Assembly (NCBI GenBank): GCA_049514575.1
Contig: JBEKUX010000069.1
Span: forward strand, 1-15,479
Source of the DNA: BOG-1184 sp049514575
GTDB taxonomy: Bacteria > Fibrobacterota > Chitinivibrionia > Chitinivibrionales > Chitinispirillaceae
Length of the DNA: 15,479 nt
Direction: 5' to 3'
Shown here: positions 1 to 7,617 of the stretch, one piece after another
How the letters are laid out: each line of letters opens with the position of its first letter
How positions within the stretch are numbered: the first letter of the stretch is position 1
The notes under the pieces: generated by a model
Database searches by the model: none
Seen by the model: the letters and a program-made list of their open reading frames with translations, nothing else
What the model was told of the DNA's origin: nothing
Made by a program: the position numbers and the translations under genes

Positions 1-1
1 C

Positions 2-862
2 GAGGGCTATACTATAACGCGCGCGCTGTGGTTCGACTTCCCGGGCGATGCGAATGTTATAAGCATCGCCGACCAGTTCATGTTCGGCCCTGCGCTTCTT
101 ATCAATCCGGTCCACATTGCCAACGCCACCACGCGCAATGTTTATCTGCCTGCAGGGACATGGTACAATTTCTGGACCGGTTCGCCCACTACGTATGCCA
201 CGGGCACAACCGTTACCGGCGTATCCGCGCCCCTGACGACCATACCGATTTACGCTCCTGCCGGAGCGATCCTTCCCATGGGGCCGAAAATCCAGTATGC
301 CACCCAGAGCGTCGATCCGATAGAACTGCGGGTCTATCCGGGAGCAAACGGCAGTTTTACCCTTTATGAAGATGAAGGGGACAATTACAACTACGAGAGC
401 GGAACGTATGCAACCATTCCCATCTCTTACAGTAATGCCACCGGCAAGGTGACGATCGGCGCCAGGAACGGGAGTTTTCCCAACATGCTGACAAACCGGA
501 CTTTCAATATCGTGTTCGTCACCGCCGGACACGGCATAGGCGACACGGTCACCGCCAATCCGGACTGCGTGATACCGTATACCGGCGTTTCGATCTCAGG
601 CTGCCCGGTCACCGGGGTGTGCGCGGAGTGCACGAAACAGAATCTCGTGAAGGAGCAACCGCTTACCTTGAGAACGGCGGAAGACAGGATCGTCCTGCCA
701 GCCGGTTATGCGGGTTCGGCAAAAGAGGTCGCTGTCTATGACGTGTCCGGAAGGCTCCTGAAAAAAGGGGTTTTCGAAAAGCAGGCAATTTCCCTGCGGA
801 AGGATCTCGGCCTGTCGGGCGGCGTTTATATTGTCAAGGTCAGAGCTGTGGAAAAAATGTGA
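2..862 (+). CDS. GH31 alpha-xylosidase/alpha-glucosidase, C-terminal part (5' truncated by window)
   Basis: The open frame enters at base 2 and stops at TGA 860-862, so only about 286 C-terminal residues are visible. The first visible residues (RALWFDFPGD, then DQFMFGPALLINPV) match the end of the GH31 catalytic barrel. WYNFWTG, the IPIYAPAGAILPMGP stretch and LYEDEGDNYNYE are typical of the GH31 beta domains and DUF5110. The wording resembles XylS-type alpha-xylosidases, which release xylose from xyloglucan oligosaccharides, although the catalytic aspartates lie outside the window. The last ~65 residues form a separate tail (VYDVSGRLLKK ... GGVYIVKV) like a Por/FlgD-type sorting domain, so the enzyme is probably exported and surface-attached. 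A hairpin follows at 881. Family call is firm; the exact substrate is inferred. Confidence 0.88.
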   Translation, partial: EGYTITRALWFDFPGDANVISIADQFMFGPALLINPVHIANATTRNVYLPAGTWYNFWTGSPTTYATGTTVTGVSAPLTTIPIYAPAGAILPMGPKIQYATQSVDPIELRVYPGANGSFTLYEDEGDNYNYESGTYATIPISYSNATGKVTIGARNGSFPNMLTNRTFNIVFVTAGHGIGDTVTANPDCVIPYTGVSISGCPVTGVCAECTKQNLVKEQPLTLRTAEDRIVLPAGYAGSAKEVAVYDVSGRLLKKGVFEKQAISLRKDLGLSGGVYIVKVRAVEKM

Positions 863-880
863 CTTTTTTAACAGTTTAAC

Positions 881-912
881 TTAGAGCTTATCCATTTATG
901 GATAAGCTCTAA
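881..912 (+). terminator. Perfect inverted repeat after the GH31 gene, possible terminator
   Basis: A 14-bp perfect stem (881-894 with 899-912) encloses the 4-base loop TTTA, 18 bases after the GH31 stop. It has no T tract on its 3' side; a run of six T lies before it on the plus strand. It may end transcription or protect the mRNA 3' end, but it is not a textbook intrinsic terminator. Confidence 0.5.
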
Positions 913-1124
913 ATCGAATCGTGCGTGCCGACAGCCGAAAGCATAAACGGCTTACACACAGGTAGTACAAAACGGACGAGTTTTTTCTCCATGTGGTACA
1001 CAATATATAAATGTATCATTTTGTTAAATATTATTTATGCGTTTTTGTGCACAAACTATCATAAAAAGTTTATATTTATAACTTAAGGGCGTAAGTTAAA
1101 TAACTATTAAAAAGGAGGGGATTT
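913..1124. other. AT-rich intergenic region upstream of the GH30 gene
   Basis: There is no coding sequence here. Bases 980-1115 are much richer in A and T than the flanking genes, as expected for a promoter region. No box pair with acceptable spacing could be assigned; TATATT at 1071-1076 is a candidate -10 without a good -35. A small inverted repeat AACTTA/TAAGTT (1080-1085 and 1092-1097) lies 28 bases before the GH30 start. A strong Shine-Dalgarno (GGAGGGG) ends the region. Confidence 0.4.
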
Positions 1125-3281
1125 ATGGGTAGGGCCAAAACATTTTCTCTGCAGTGTCGTTTGTTTTTCTGCGTTGCGGCGGTTTTTCTCTGGACCGGCA
1201 GTGCCTTTGCCGCAGTGACGGATATCACCAGGGCCGCATCGTATTCCGGGCAGTCCGGAGTCACCACCGAGGCCTGCGCGGATGTCGGGGGCGGGCAGGA
1301 CGTGACATCCATTAATGCCGGCGACTACATTTACTTTTCAAATATGGATTTCGGCGCGAGCGGGATCCAGAGCTTTGAGTGCCGTATCGCGAGTTACGGC
1401 AACGGCGGTTTCATTGAACTGCGGCTTGACTCTCAGACCGGCACGCTTGTCGGCACGTGCGAAATCCTGCCGCCAACCGGAAGCTGGCAGACCTGGACCA
1501 ACAAGGCATGCAACGTGACAGGGGCGACCGGAGTCCATACGCTCTACCTGGTATTTACCGGCGGGGTGGGCGACCGCGCGATCAGCAATCTGTTCAGCCT
1601 GAACTGGTTCAAGTTCTGGGGAACACCGACCTTTACCACGGCCAACTTTAGATCGTCCACGAATGCGGCAAAGGGCGTGTGGAACACGCCGATTATCCTG
1701 ACCACGGGGGGCGGGACACCGGTCATCACCATCACTCCCGGGACCCAGTACCAGCGCGTGGACGGCTGGGGCGGAGCTTTCAATGAGAACGGGTACCATT
1801 GCATCAGCTCACTTTCGGCCAGCGCGCGTACTGTAGTCATGCAGGCGCTGTACGATCCGCTCAATGTCAACGGCTGCAGGTTCAACAACGGCCGGGTCCC
1901 GATAGGCATGAGCGATTTCACGGTCAACCAGGTTTACAGTCTCGACGAATCGAACGGCGATTATGCCCTGAACAACTTCTCCCTCCATAACGATTCCCTC
2001 ATGAATATCGCTTTTGTGAAAGCGGCGCAGGCAGTCAATCCGAACATCATGATATACGGCTCGCCGTGGACGCCGCCGACCTGGATGAAGTCGAACGGCA
2101 GCTGGGTGGGATGCGCGACAATAAATCAGAACGCGCAGACGTGGACCTCCTACGCAATGTATTTCCGTAAGTTCGTCCAGGGCTGGCGCAAGGCGGGAAT
2201 CCCGGTCAATATCGTTTACCCGCAGAATGAGCCCACATGGTGCGCGGGGGGGCATCCTTCCTGCTCCTGGACCACCACCTCTACGGACCATACGTTGATG
2301 AACTGGGTCCGTGACTACCTGGGCCCGAATTTTCGTGCGGACACCCTGGGGACTGAACGCAACGGCACTCAGATCTGGTGCGGCACATGGAACATCAGTG
2401 ATTACAACAACAACATAGCGCCCTTTATCAACGACGCAACGTGCAATACAATGATAACAGGGATAGGGGTCCAGAGGGACGGGAACACTGCGCAAAACAC
2501 TGCATCACAAAACGCTACCTATCAAGCACGGCATTACCACGCAATGGAGACCGAAACCAACTGCTGGTCAGGCGCAAACAGCTGGGCTGACGCCATGAAC
2601 ACCTATCAGCAGATATACAACCACGAAGTAGCGAACACAGGGTGCTACAATATGTGGAACATGATTCTCGACGCCAATTACAATTATGTTACATGGATGA
2701 CGCGGGCCCAGAATTCCCAGATCACGATCACCCCGGCATCAGGAACGGTCACGTATAATCCTGAATTTTATGTAATGATGCACTGGAGCCGCTATGTCCG
2801 ACCGGGAGCCGTTCGTATAGGTTGTGCGAGCACGAATGGCAGCCTGGTTGTCTGTGCCTTCAAAAATCCAGACGGAACGATCATACTCGAAGTATCGAAT
2901 ACTTCGGGCAATACGATCTCCCCGGTGGTCCAAGTGGGGACGCAATTTTTTACGCCTCAGTTGGCCGCTACGTCGGTAAACACCTTCAATATCGGCGGGA
3001 CCGAGCCGAACGCCAACTGGAATCCCTCGCAGCCAAGCGACGAAACCGCCGTCCAGTATACGCCTCCGAAGAGGATTTTTACGGCGGTTACTGGTGTCCT
3101 GAGAGTTTACGATATAAGGGGACGCCTCGTAAAGATCCTTGACCGCTCATCCGCCCGGGCGAGCGCCGGCGGCATTCTCTGGGACCGGACCGATGCCAGA
3201 GGCATGAAAGCGGCGCCGGGCCTGTACATTATCATGAACCAGGCGGACAATGCCGTCGTCCAGAAAGTAATGTGTCCGTAA
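1125..3281 (+). CDS. Secreted CBM6-GH30 glycoside hydrolase with C-terminal sorting tail
   Basis: A 718-residue exported glycosidase. Residues 1-29 are a signal peptide ending SAFA. Residues ~35-172 read as a CBM6 beta-sandwich (GDYIYFSNMDF, GSWQTW, GVHTLYLVF, NLFSLNWFKFWG), which binds polysaccharide chains. Residues ~205-610 are a GH30 catalytic domain (VDGWGGAFNE, RVPIGMSDF, SPWTPPTWMKSN, IVYPQNEP). E369 in QNEP is the likely acid/base and E477 in the METETNCW motif the likely nucleophile; both are present. Residues ~650-718 form a sorting tail (LRVYDIRGRLVKIL ... PGLYIIMNQ). ATG 1125 is supported by GGAGGGG five bases upstream. GH30 members act on xylan, beta-1,6-glucan, beta-1,6-galactan or glucosylceramide, and I cannot fix which. 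Beside the GH31 gene, a plant-wall substrate is most likely. Confidence 0.9.
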   Translation: MGRAKTFSLQCRLFFCVAAVFLWTGSAFAAVTDITRAASYSGQSGVTTEACADVGGGQDVTSINAGDYIYFSNMDFGASGIQSFECRIASYGNGGFIELRLDSQTGTLVGTCEILPPTGSWQTWTNKACNVTGATGVHTLYLVFTGGVGDRAISNLFSLNWFKFWGTPTFTTANFRSSTNAAKGVWNTPIILTTGGGTPVITITPGTQYQRVDGWGGAFNENGYHCISSLSASARTVVMQALYDPLNVNGCRFNNGRVPIGMSDFTVNQVYSLDESNGDYALNNFSLHNDSLMNIAFVKAAQAVNPNIMIYGSPWTPPTWMKSNGSWVGCATINQNAQTWTSYAMYFRKFVQGWRKAGIPVNIVYPQNEPTWCAGGHPSCSWTTTSTDHTLMNWVRDYLGPNFRADTLGTERNGTQIWCGTWNISDYNNNIAPFINDATCNTMITGIGVQRDGNTAQNTASQNATYQARHYHAMETETNCWSGANSWADAMNTYQQIYNHEVANTGCYNMWNMILDANYNYVTWMTRAQNSQITITPASGTVTYNPEFYVMMHWSRYVRPGAVRIGCASTNGSLVVCAFKNPDGTIILEVSNTSGNTISPVVQVGTQFFTPQLAATSVNTFNIGGTEPNANWNPSQPSDETAVQYTPPKRIFTAVTGVLRVYDIRGRLVKILDRSSARASAGGILWDRTDARGMKAAPGLYIIMNQADNAVVQKVMCP

Positions 3282-3302
3282 TGGCGGCTCCATCAGCGTC
3301 CA

Positions 3303-3332
3303 CCCGCCCCGAAGCGTGAGCTTCGTGGCGGG
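3303..3332. terminator. GC-rich hairpin between convergent genes
   Basis: Stem 3303-3315 pairs with 3320-3332 with one C/T mismatch and a GTGA loop. It lies between the 3' ends of the convergent GH30 (+) and glycosyltransferase (-) genes. No clear T tract follows on either strand, so a bidirectional terminator role is inferred from position and stem strength. Confidence 0.5.
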
Positions 3333-3400
3333 CGGATCCTACCACAGGTATATGATTTTGTCAACGGCTTTCACACGCTATCCGCATTTTCCGGACTGAT

Positions 3401-4909
3401 TCAGTACGCGATCAGCCCGAAAACCGTCGCGAGAGCTGCGTACGAAACGGCCGCGGCGTTTATCGCGGCGCGCAGGAACGCCCCGCCCTTCATGCCGTAC
3501 GAAGCGTCGTGCAATCCTCCTATGAACATCGCGCCCGCGAAGAGTGTAGGCACGATATAGCGGAAATCCATTGTGCAGGTATAGGGATATTTAACGTTGA
3601 AATACACGAAAAACGCAAGTTGCGAAGCCCAGACGATCCCGATCATGAGGAAAGGCACGCGCCGCCTGTCGCGCAGCAGAACGTATACCGTCGCGGCGAG
3701 CGACAGCGCAATCAGTATCGCGTTGACGGCGACAATCGTTATGCTCATGCCTGACAGGTACGAATCGAACTTGTACTCGCTGAACGACGAGCTTTTGATT
3801 ATATAGACGGGGAGATTGTAATCGCAGGGATAGTCCACGCTGCAGAACGCGCCGTCGAAAAGATCTTTGGGCGGCAGGCGGAGAAACCTCTCAAAAATTC
3901 CGTAATTGCCGGTGTACATCCGACTTGCCGGGCCTTCGAGGTCGACGACGTAGCCGAGCTCCTGCCCGAAAAGGACGTAGTTCCTGACCGTATAACTCAA
4001 ACCGAGCGGTATCGAAACGGCGGCAAAGAGCGCGAACCTTCCGATAAGCCGCGCCGTTCTCCCGCCATTCTTCTCTTTCAAGGTTTTTACGAATTTTACG
4101 AGGAAAACGAAAACCGCCGGGATCGCCATCTCCGACGAGGAGAACTTAGTCAGCATGCCGAGCGCTATCGAGAGCGCGAGAACGAGCGTATTCTTCACGC
4201 TCGGGTCCTTGTACCATTTCAGGAGGTAAAGCATGAACACCGAGCAGAAAAGCAGCATCAGGGTGTCGTTGTTTATGCTACCGGACATTATCACGAGAGC
4301 CGGATTGAACGCGATTATCGTCATGACCGCGAGCACGGAGCCGTCCTTCATTTTCAGCTCCTGCGTCATTTTGTAGCACGCGAGCATTGTCATGACCGAA
4401 TAGAAGGCCGTAAGGCACTGGAATCCTTCGAAGACCATTGTCGTGCCGTATCCCGCACCGTTGCAAAGGTACCAGAACGCCGCGCAGATCAGGTGATGGA
4501 GAGGCGGATGGTAGAACTGCCACGTATTGGAATCGGGAAGAGAGCCGTACGCGAATATATGGCGAATATAGTCGAGATGCTCGTATGAAAAATAAACGTC
4601 GTGCTGGCGGCACCAGTACGGCGTGGCAGCGGCGTAGAAAGCGCGAAGCGCGACGCCGAAAAGCATGACTATCAGTATCTTGCCGCCCGTATTCAAAGCG
4701 TGAGCGCGCAGGAGAGTCACCGCCGCCGCGGCCATGACGAGCAGGACGGCGGCCGCAGCTGCGTTCGGCGCGGCGCCCGTGCCCTGATCGTAAGCGAGAT
4801 AAAAGACAAGGATGAGCGAAACAGCGGCCGTCAGAATGACGATGCCGGGTATCTTTCTTTTCCAATCGATGCAAGACAGGCTGTAAAGCCTGCCGCGTGG
4901 GTTATTCAC
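3401..4909 (-). CDS. Polytopic GT-C glycosyltransferase, GT39/ArnT-like; poly-G tract at its start
   Basis: A hydrophobic protein of 502 residues (counted from GTG 4909) with about ten or more predicted membrane segments. A large loop after an early membrane segment contains HD at 103-104, the YEHLDYIRHIF stretch and YHPPLHHL at 133-140, as in lipid-phosphate-sugar-dependent GT-C enzymes of the PMT/ArnT type. Such enzymes use polyprenyl-phosphate sugars at the periplasmic face of the inner membrane; acceptor and sugar are unknown. GTG 4909 lacks a good ribosome site. The better start is ATG 4937-4935, preceded by GAGG with six bases of spacing, but with 10 G it runs out of frame and stops after 11 codons. 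One G fewer would fuse it to this reading frame. The gene lies downstream of another GT-C gene on the same strand but has its own promoter at 4980-5009. Confidence 0.82.
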   Translation of the reverse strand: MNNPRGRLYSLSCIDWKRKIPGIVILTAAVSLILVFYLAYDQGTGAAPNAAAAAVLLVMAAAAVTLLRAHALNTGGKILIVMLFGVALRAFYAAATPYWCRQHDVYFSYEHLDYIRHIFAYGSLPDSNTWQFYHPPLHHLICAAFWYLCNGAGYGTTMVFEGFQCLTAFYSVMTMLACYKMTQELKMKDGSVLAVMTIIAFNPALVIMSGSINNDTLMLLFCSVFMLYLLKWYKDPSVKNTLVLALSIALGMLTKFSSSEMAIPAVFVFLVKFVKTLKEKNGGRTARLIGRFALFAAVSIPLGLSYTVRNYVLFGQELGYVVDLEGPASRMYTGNYGIFERFLRLPPKDLFDGAFCSVDYPCDYNLPVYIIKSSSFSEYKFDSYLSGMSITIVAVNAILIALSLAATVYVLLRDRRRVPFLMIGIVWASQLAFFVYFNVKYPYTCTMDFRYIVPTLFAGAMFIGGLHDASYGMKGGAFLRAAINAAAVSYAALATVFGLIAY

Positions 4910-4925
4910 TTGGTTGCGTGGTATT

Positions 4926-4935
4926 CCCCCCCCCC
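4926..4935. repeat. Homopolymer tract of 10 C (10 G on the coding minus strand)
   Basis: Ten consecutive C on the plus strand. The first G of the tract on the minus strand is the third base of the ATG at 4937-4935. The tract sits between a promoter and the long frame of the glycosyltransferase. Its length sets whether the ATG is in frame (9 G) or out of frame (10 G, as here). It could be a phase-variable simple repeat or a homopolymer error. Confidence 0.85.
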
Positions 4936-4979
4936 ATATTCCGCCTCAGCTGTCCGGGCGTTATCTGACTTCAAGAAAA

Positions 4980-5009
4980 AATATAGGTGTCTTGGCGCAT
5001 AATTGTCAA
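4980..5009 (-). promoter_or_regulatory. Sigma-70-type promoter of the GT39-like gene
   Basis: On the minus strand, TTGACA (5009-5004) and TATATT (4985-4980) are separated by exactly 18 bases, followed within 50 bases by the GAGG/ATG start of the glycosyltransferase. The spacing and both boxes are identical to those in cassette copies 1 and 3. Weaker similarity continues between the boxes (shared GCCA at the same offset) and beyond (AAGTC). Confidence 0.75.
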
Positions 5010-5225
5010 ATCTAAAAATACCTACTTTGGCCTTGAGGCTTCGGGTTCAAGCAGTGACAAGAGGCCAGTTCATCACGGGTGGTTCTGCTTGAAAGCGGTA
5101 CAACAAATCGGTGCGTAGCACCGGATACTTTACGCTTAAGAAACGGAGTGACAACAATCAGTAATCGAGGGTGGGTTCTGCGAGAACGGGTTGAGTGCGG
5201 AAAGTAACAGGCGGCGTCCTCGTGC
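5010..5225. other. Intergenic region between the two glycosyltransferase genes
   Basis: No gene is recognised. Two small perfect hairpins are visible: CGGTGC/GCACCG with a GTA loop (5109-5123) and GTTCT/AGAAC with a GCG loop (5175-5187). They could end the TMTC-like transcript or belong to an unrecognised structured RNA. No T tract follows either one on the minus strand. Confidence 0.35.
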
Positions 5226-7178
5226 TTATTGCGCGTGCATTTTTGAAGTTACCTGAGGAGAATTGATGGCTTTATTGAGTTTCGTAAGGATTTGCGCGAT
5301 TGTTTTTGCCCGCGTCTCATCGCCAGCGGATTGTGCCGATGCAAGAGCATTCTGAAGAACCAAAGCCGCATCGGTCCATTGCCCTTTTTGTACAAAAGCA
5401 AAAACAAGATTTTGAAAGGGGGTGATTGCATCGGGGTTTATTTCCAATGCTTTACGGTAATGAGCAATGGCCTCGTCTGTCCGTCCCATTTTTGCAAGCA
5501 GGGCGCCGAGGTTGTTGTGGGCGTCGGCATGATTGGGGTTAAGTTCCAATGCCTTCTGGTAATGAGCCATGGCCTCGTAAGTTCGTCCCACGTCCGCAAG
5601 CAGAATGCCGAGGTTGTAATGAGCATAACCATTGGTGGGGTTTATTTCCAATGCCTTCAGTAAATGAGCCATCGCCTCATCAGTTCGTCCCATGTTCATA
5701 AGCAAAAGGCCGAGGTTGTTGTGGGCGTCGGCATAATTGGGGTCAAGTTCCAATGTCTTCAGTAAATGAGCCATCGCCTCATCAGTTCGTCCCATCTTCT
5801 CCAGCAGAATGCCGAGGTTGTAATGAGCATCACCATAGTTGGGGTTGATTTCCAATGCCTTCTGGTAATGGGCCATAGCCTCATCAGTTCGTCCCCTGTT
5901 CATAAGCAAAAGACCGAGGTTGTTGTGCGCCAACCAACAATTGTCGTTCCTTGTAACGGTCGTCCGGTACAGGGTCTCAGCATAGGTATACATACCGCTC
6001 TGCTGCCAGCTCAGAATGAAAAGAACCGACAGCAGCATACCACAGAGCAGCGGCTGCACTGGCCGCCGAAGCCTTTCTCTCAACAAACCGGTTCCCTGTA
6101 CGATGCAGGCCGCAGCAGCCGCTATCGGCCCTATACAGGCAAGATACTGGAAGTGGTCGGCGACAAAGGAGATACGGAAGAAATTGACGTTGAAAAAGCC
6201 AAGTGCGGGGAAGAGTATTATAGTAAAATAAAGCAGAGTTGCCAGGGGCGCCCGGGAGCGGCGGCGCAATTTCCAGAACAGCACGGCTGCGAGCAGAATC
6301 GCGGCGGGAAACAGGTACTGCCACACCGCGGCAGCATCAATATGCCAGCGCGGATAGATGAATATCAGGTTGGCGGGCCAGAGGAGTTTGTAGAGGTAGA
6401 ACCAGACCGCCCTGCCCGCGATCAGGCACCGTTCAACAAACGTGAAACTGAATTCGCTGCCCGCGGCGCCGACGAATCTTCGTTCCACCCACGCCGTGAA
6501 CAGGCCTGAGATGATCCCGATGGCAAAAAAAGGCAGTAACGGCGCCACATCGCGCTTCCACGCTATGCTGCCCCGCTTCCACCAGAAAACCGCGAGCAGC
6601 GCAGCAGGCAGGGTGACGATTGCGCTCTTGGCGAGCAGGCCGAAGAAAAAAAGCAGGAGGGCGATGGTATAGTGTTTCTTTTCCCGTTTGTTATCGAACT
6701 TCAAGTACACCAGCGTCGCGGCGAGGAAAAAGACGCCGGACAGAGTGTTCTTCAGTTCCGTTATCCATGCCACGGACTCGACCATCACCGGATGAAGAGC
6801 AAATATCCCCCCTGCAAGCCAGGCGCCAGGGATGCCCAGTCTCCGTAAAATTCTCACGATAAGCAGTGCGGAAAAAACGTGGAGCAGGATATTGAGCAAA
6901 TGGTAGCCAAGAGTCGATGCGCCCCATAGATGATATTCCATCCAGAAGACAGTGTACACCAGCGGATAATACTGCGGCATAGCGCCGGGCTGTGTCCAGA
7001 TGCGTACGAGACCATCGGCCGACCAGAGCTCAGACTTTGTCAAGTTTAAATCATCGTCCCAGACCGGCTGTCCGTTCCATACCGGCAGGTAGGCAACAAA
7101 AGTGACGGCAAGCAGCGTAAACCCAAGAACCAAATTCCGCTTCCTTAAAGAATATATTGTCGGTTTTACCATAGTCAC
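5226..7178 (-). CDS. TMTC-like membrane O-mannosyltransferase-type protein with TPR domain
   Basis: A 650-residue protein. Residues 1-~400 form a polytopic membrane domain with a WDDD motif (40-43) in the first external loop, the position of the acidic motif of GT-C enzymes, and an ALHPVMVESVAWITELKN stretch typical of the TMTC family (DUF1736 region). Residues ~411-580 are five 34-residue TPRs (HNNLGLLL, GRTDEAMAHY, KALEINPN), nearly identical to one another. Eukaryotic TMTC proteins O-mannosylate secretory proteins; bacterial relatives are mostly uncharacterised, so transfer of a sugar to exported proteins is inferred. The start may be GTG 7178 or ATG 7172; neither has a strong Shine-Dalgarno, and a -10-like box lies very close, so the leader may be very short. 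The next gene on the same strand is another GT-C enzyme. Confidence 0.83.
   Translation of the reverse strand: MTMVKPTIYSLRKRNLVLGFTLLAVTFVAYLPVWNGQPVWDDDLNLTKSELWSADGLVRIWTQPGAMPQYYPLVYTVFWMEYHLWGASTLGYHLLNILLHVFSALLIVRILRRLGIPGAWLAGGIFALHPVMVESVAWITELKNTLSGVFFLAATLVYLKFDNKREKKHYTIALLLFFFGLLAKSAIVTLPAALLAVFWWKRGSIAWKRDVAPLLPFFAIGIISGLFTAWVERRFVGAAGSEFSFTFVERCLIAGRAVWFYLYKLLWPANLIFIYPRWHIDAAAVWQYLFPAAILLAAVLFWKLRRRSRAPLATLLYFTIILFPALGFFNVNFFRISFVADHFQYLACIGPIAAAAACIVQGTGLLRERLRRPVQPLLCGMLLSVLFILSWQQSGMYTYAETLYRTTVTRNDNCWLAHNNLGLLLMNRGRTDEAMAHYQKALEINPNYGDAHYNLGILLEKMGRTDEAMAHLLKTLELDPNYADAHNNLGLLLMNMGRTDEAMAHLLKALEINPTNGYAHYNLGILLADVGRTYEAMAHYQKALELNPNHADAHNNLGALLAKMGRTDEAIAHYRKALEINPDAITPFQNLVFAFVQKGQWTDAALVLQNALASAQSAGDETRAKTIAQILTKLNKAINSPQVTSKMHAQ
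5426..5940 (-). repeat. Five tandem 102-bp units encoding TPRs
   Basis: The phrase encoding GRTDEAMAH recurs with a period of exactly 102 bases (for example starting at 5675, 5777 and 5879), matching 34-residue TPR units. Neighbouring units share long identical DNA stretches, including at synonymous positions. This suggests recent duplication or gene conversion; copy number could change by recombination. Confidence 0.85.
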
Positions 7179-7186
7179 TTCGATTT

Positions 7187-7216
7187 AAAATAGCAATTTC
7201 TCTGGCTTTCAAACAA
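7187..7216 (-). promoter_or_regulatory. Possible promoter of the TMTC-like gene
   Basis: On the minus strand, TTGTTT (7216-7211) and TATTTT (7192-7187) are 18 bases apart, the spacing of the other promoters in this window. The start codon follows within about 15 bases, implying an almost leaderless mRNA. The -35 matches the consensus at only 4 of 6 positions. Confidence 0.3.
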
Positions 7217-7617
7217 GCCGTACATACAAATGTAAACAAGATTCTTTTCAAGCGCCACTTTTAGCCAATATCGACCGCCTTTTTATTTCGCGCTCATCCG
7301 GTTCGCCCCCACGCAAAGCCAGGCGTCGGTCCGGACGCTGATCTCCGCTTCGCTGATTTAGTAATTCGCTCCTCGTCACGCCCTCTGCTCAAAATCTCGC
7401 GGTCGGTCGCGGTGCTCGCTCAAAGAATACCGCCCTCTCGCGGAAACCTGCTCGTTCGCTCCGGAGTGAAACTCCGGCCTGAGACAATTGCACGTGCATT
7501 TTGATTGATGTCAGAACCGGTTTCAAAAACTTCAGCCGCGCGAAGGCGGAGGGAGTGATGAAACCGGTTCTGTTATCTTTATAGGTTTTGCCGAGAGGCA
7601 TTATCTATCGTTCGGGT
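7217..7617. other. Gene-free region with inverted repeats
   Basis: No credible gene on either strand. Bases 7290-7460 are rich in recurring CGCT/TCGCTC words. Perfect short palindromes occur at 7461-7477 (CCGGAGT, GAA, ACTCCGG) and 7489-7498 (TGCACGTGCA), followed by a larger inverted repeat at 7512-7572. A 70-codon open frame on the minus strand (7389-7601) lacks a ribosome site and runs through these palindromes, so I do not call it. Confidence 0.4.
7512..7572. repeat. 14-bp perfect inverted repeat enclosing a GC-rich core
   Basis: CAGAACCGGTTTCA (7512-7525) is the exact reverse complement of 7559-7572. The 33-base interior can itself form a small CCGC/GCGG stem. It may be a terminator-like structure, a REP-type element or a tiny MITE. 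No flanking target duplication is evident. Confidence 0.6.

Noticed and set aside
1045..1082. Promoter TTGTGC/TATATT upstream of the GH30 gene
   Set aside because: The spacer would be 20 bases and the -35 is poor; no better pair was found, so no promoter is called there.
4278..4874. 198-codon minus-strand frame rich in arginine
   Set aside because: It is a shadow of the polytopic glycosyltransferase in another frame; the Arg-rich composition is typical of out-of-frame GC-rich sequence.
5010..5225. Possible group II intron end or known riboswitch
   Set aside because: Small hairpins are present, but no domain V-like motif or known riboswitch core could be matched by eye.
5426..5940. Regular repeats considered as a CRISPR array
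   Set aside because: The 102-base period encodes 34-residue TPRs in frame within a long gene, and the whole unit is conserved with no unique spacers.
7389..7601. 70-codon minus-strand frame
   Set aside because: It reads through several perfect palindromes, lacks a ribosome site and has no family-like composition.
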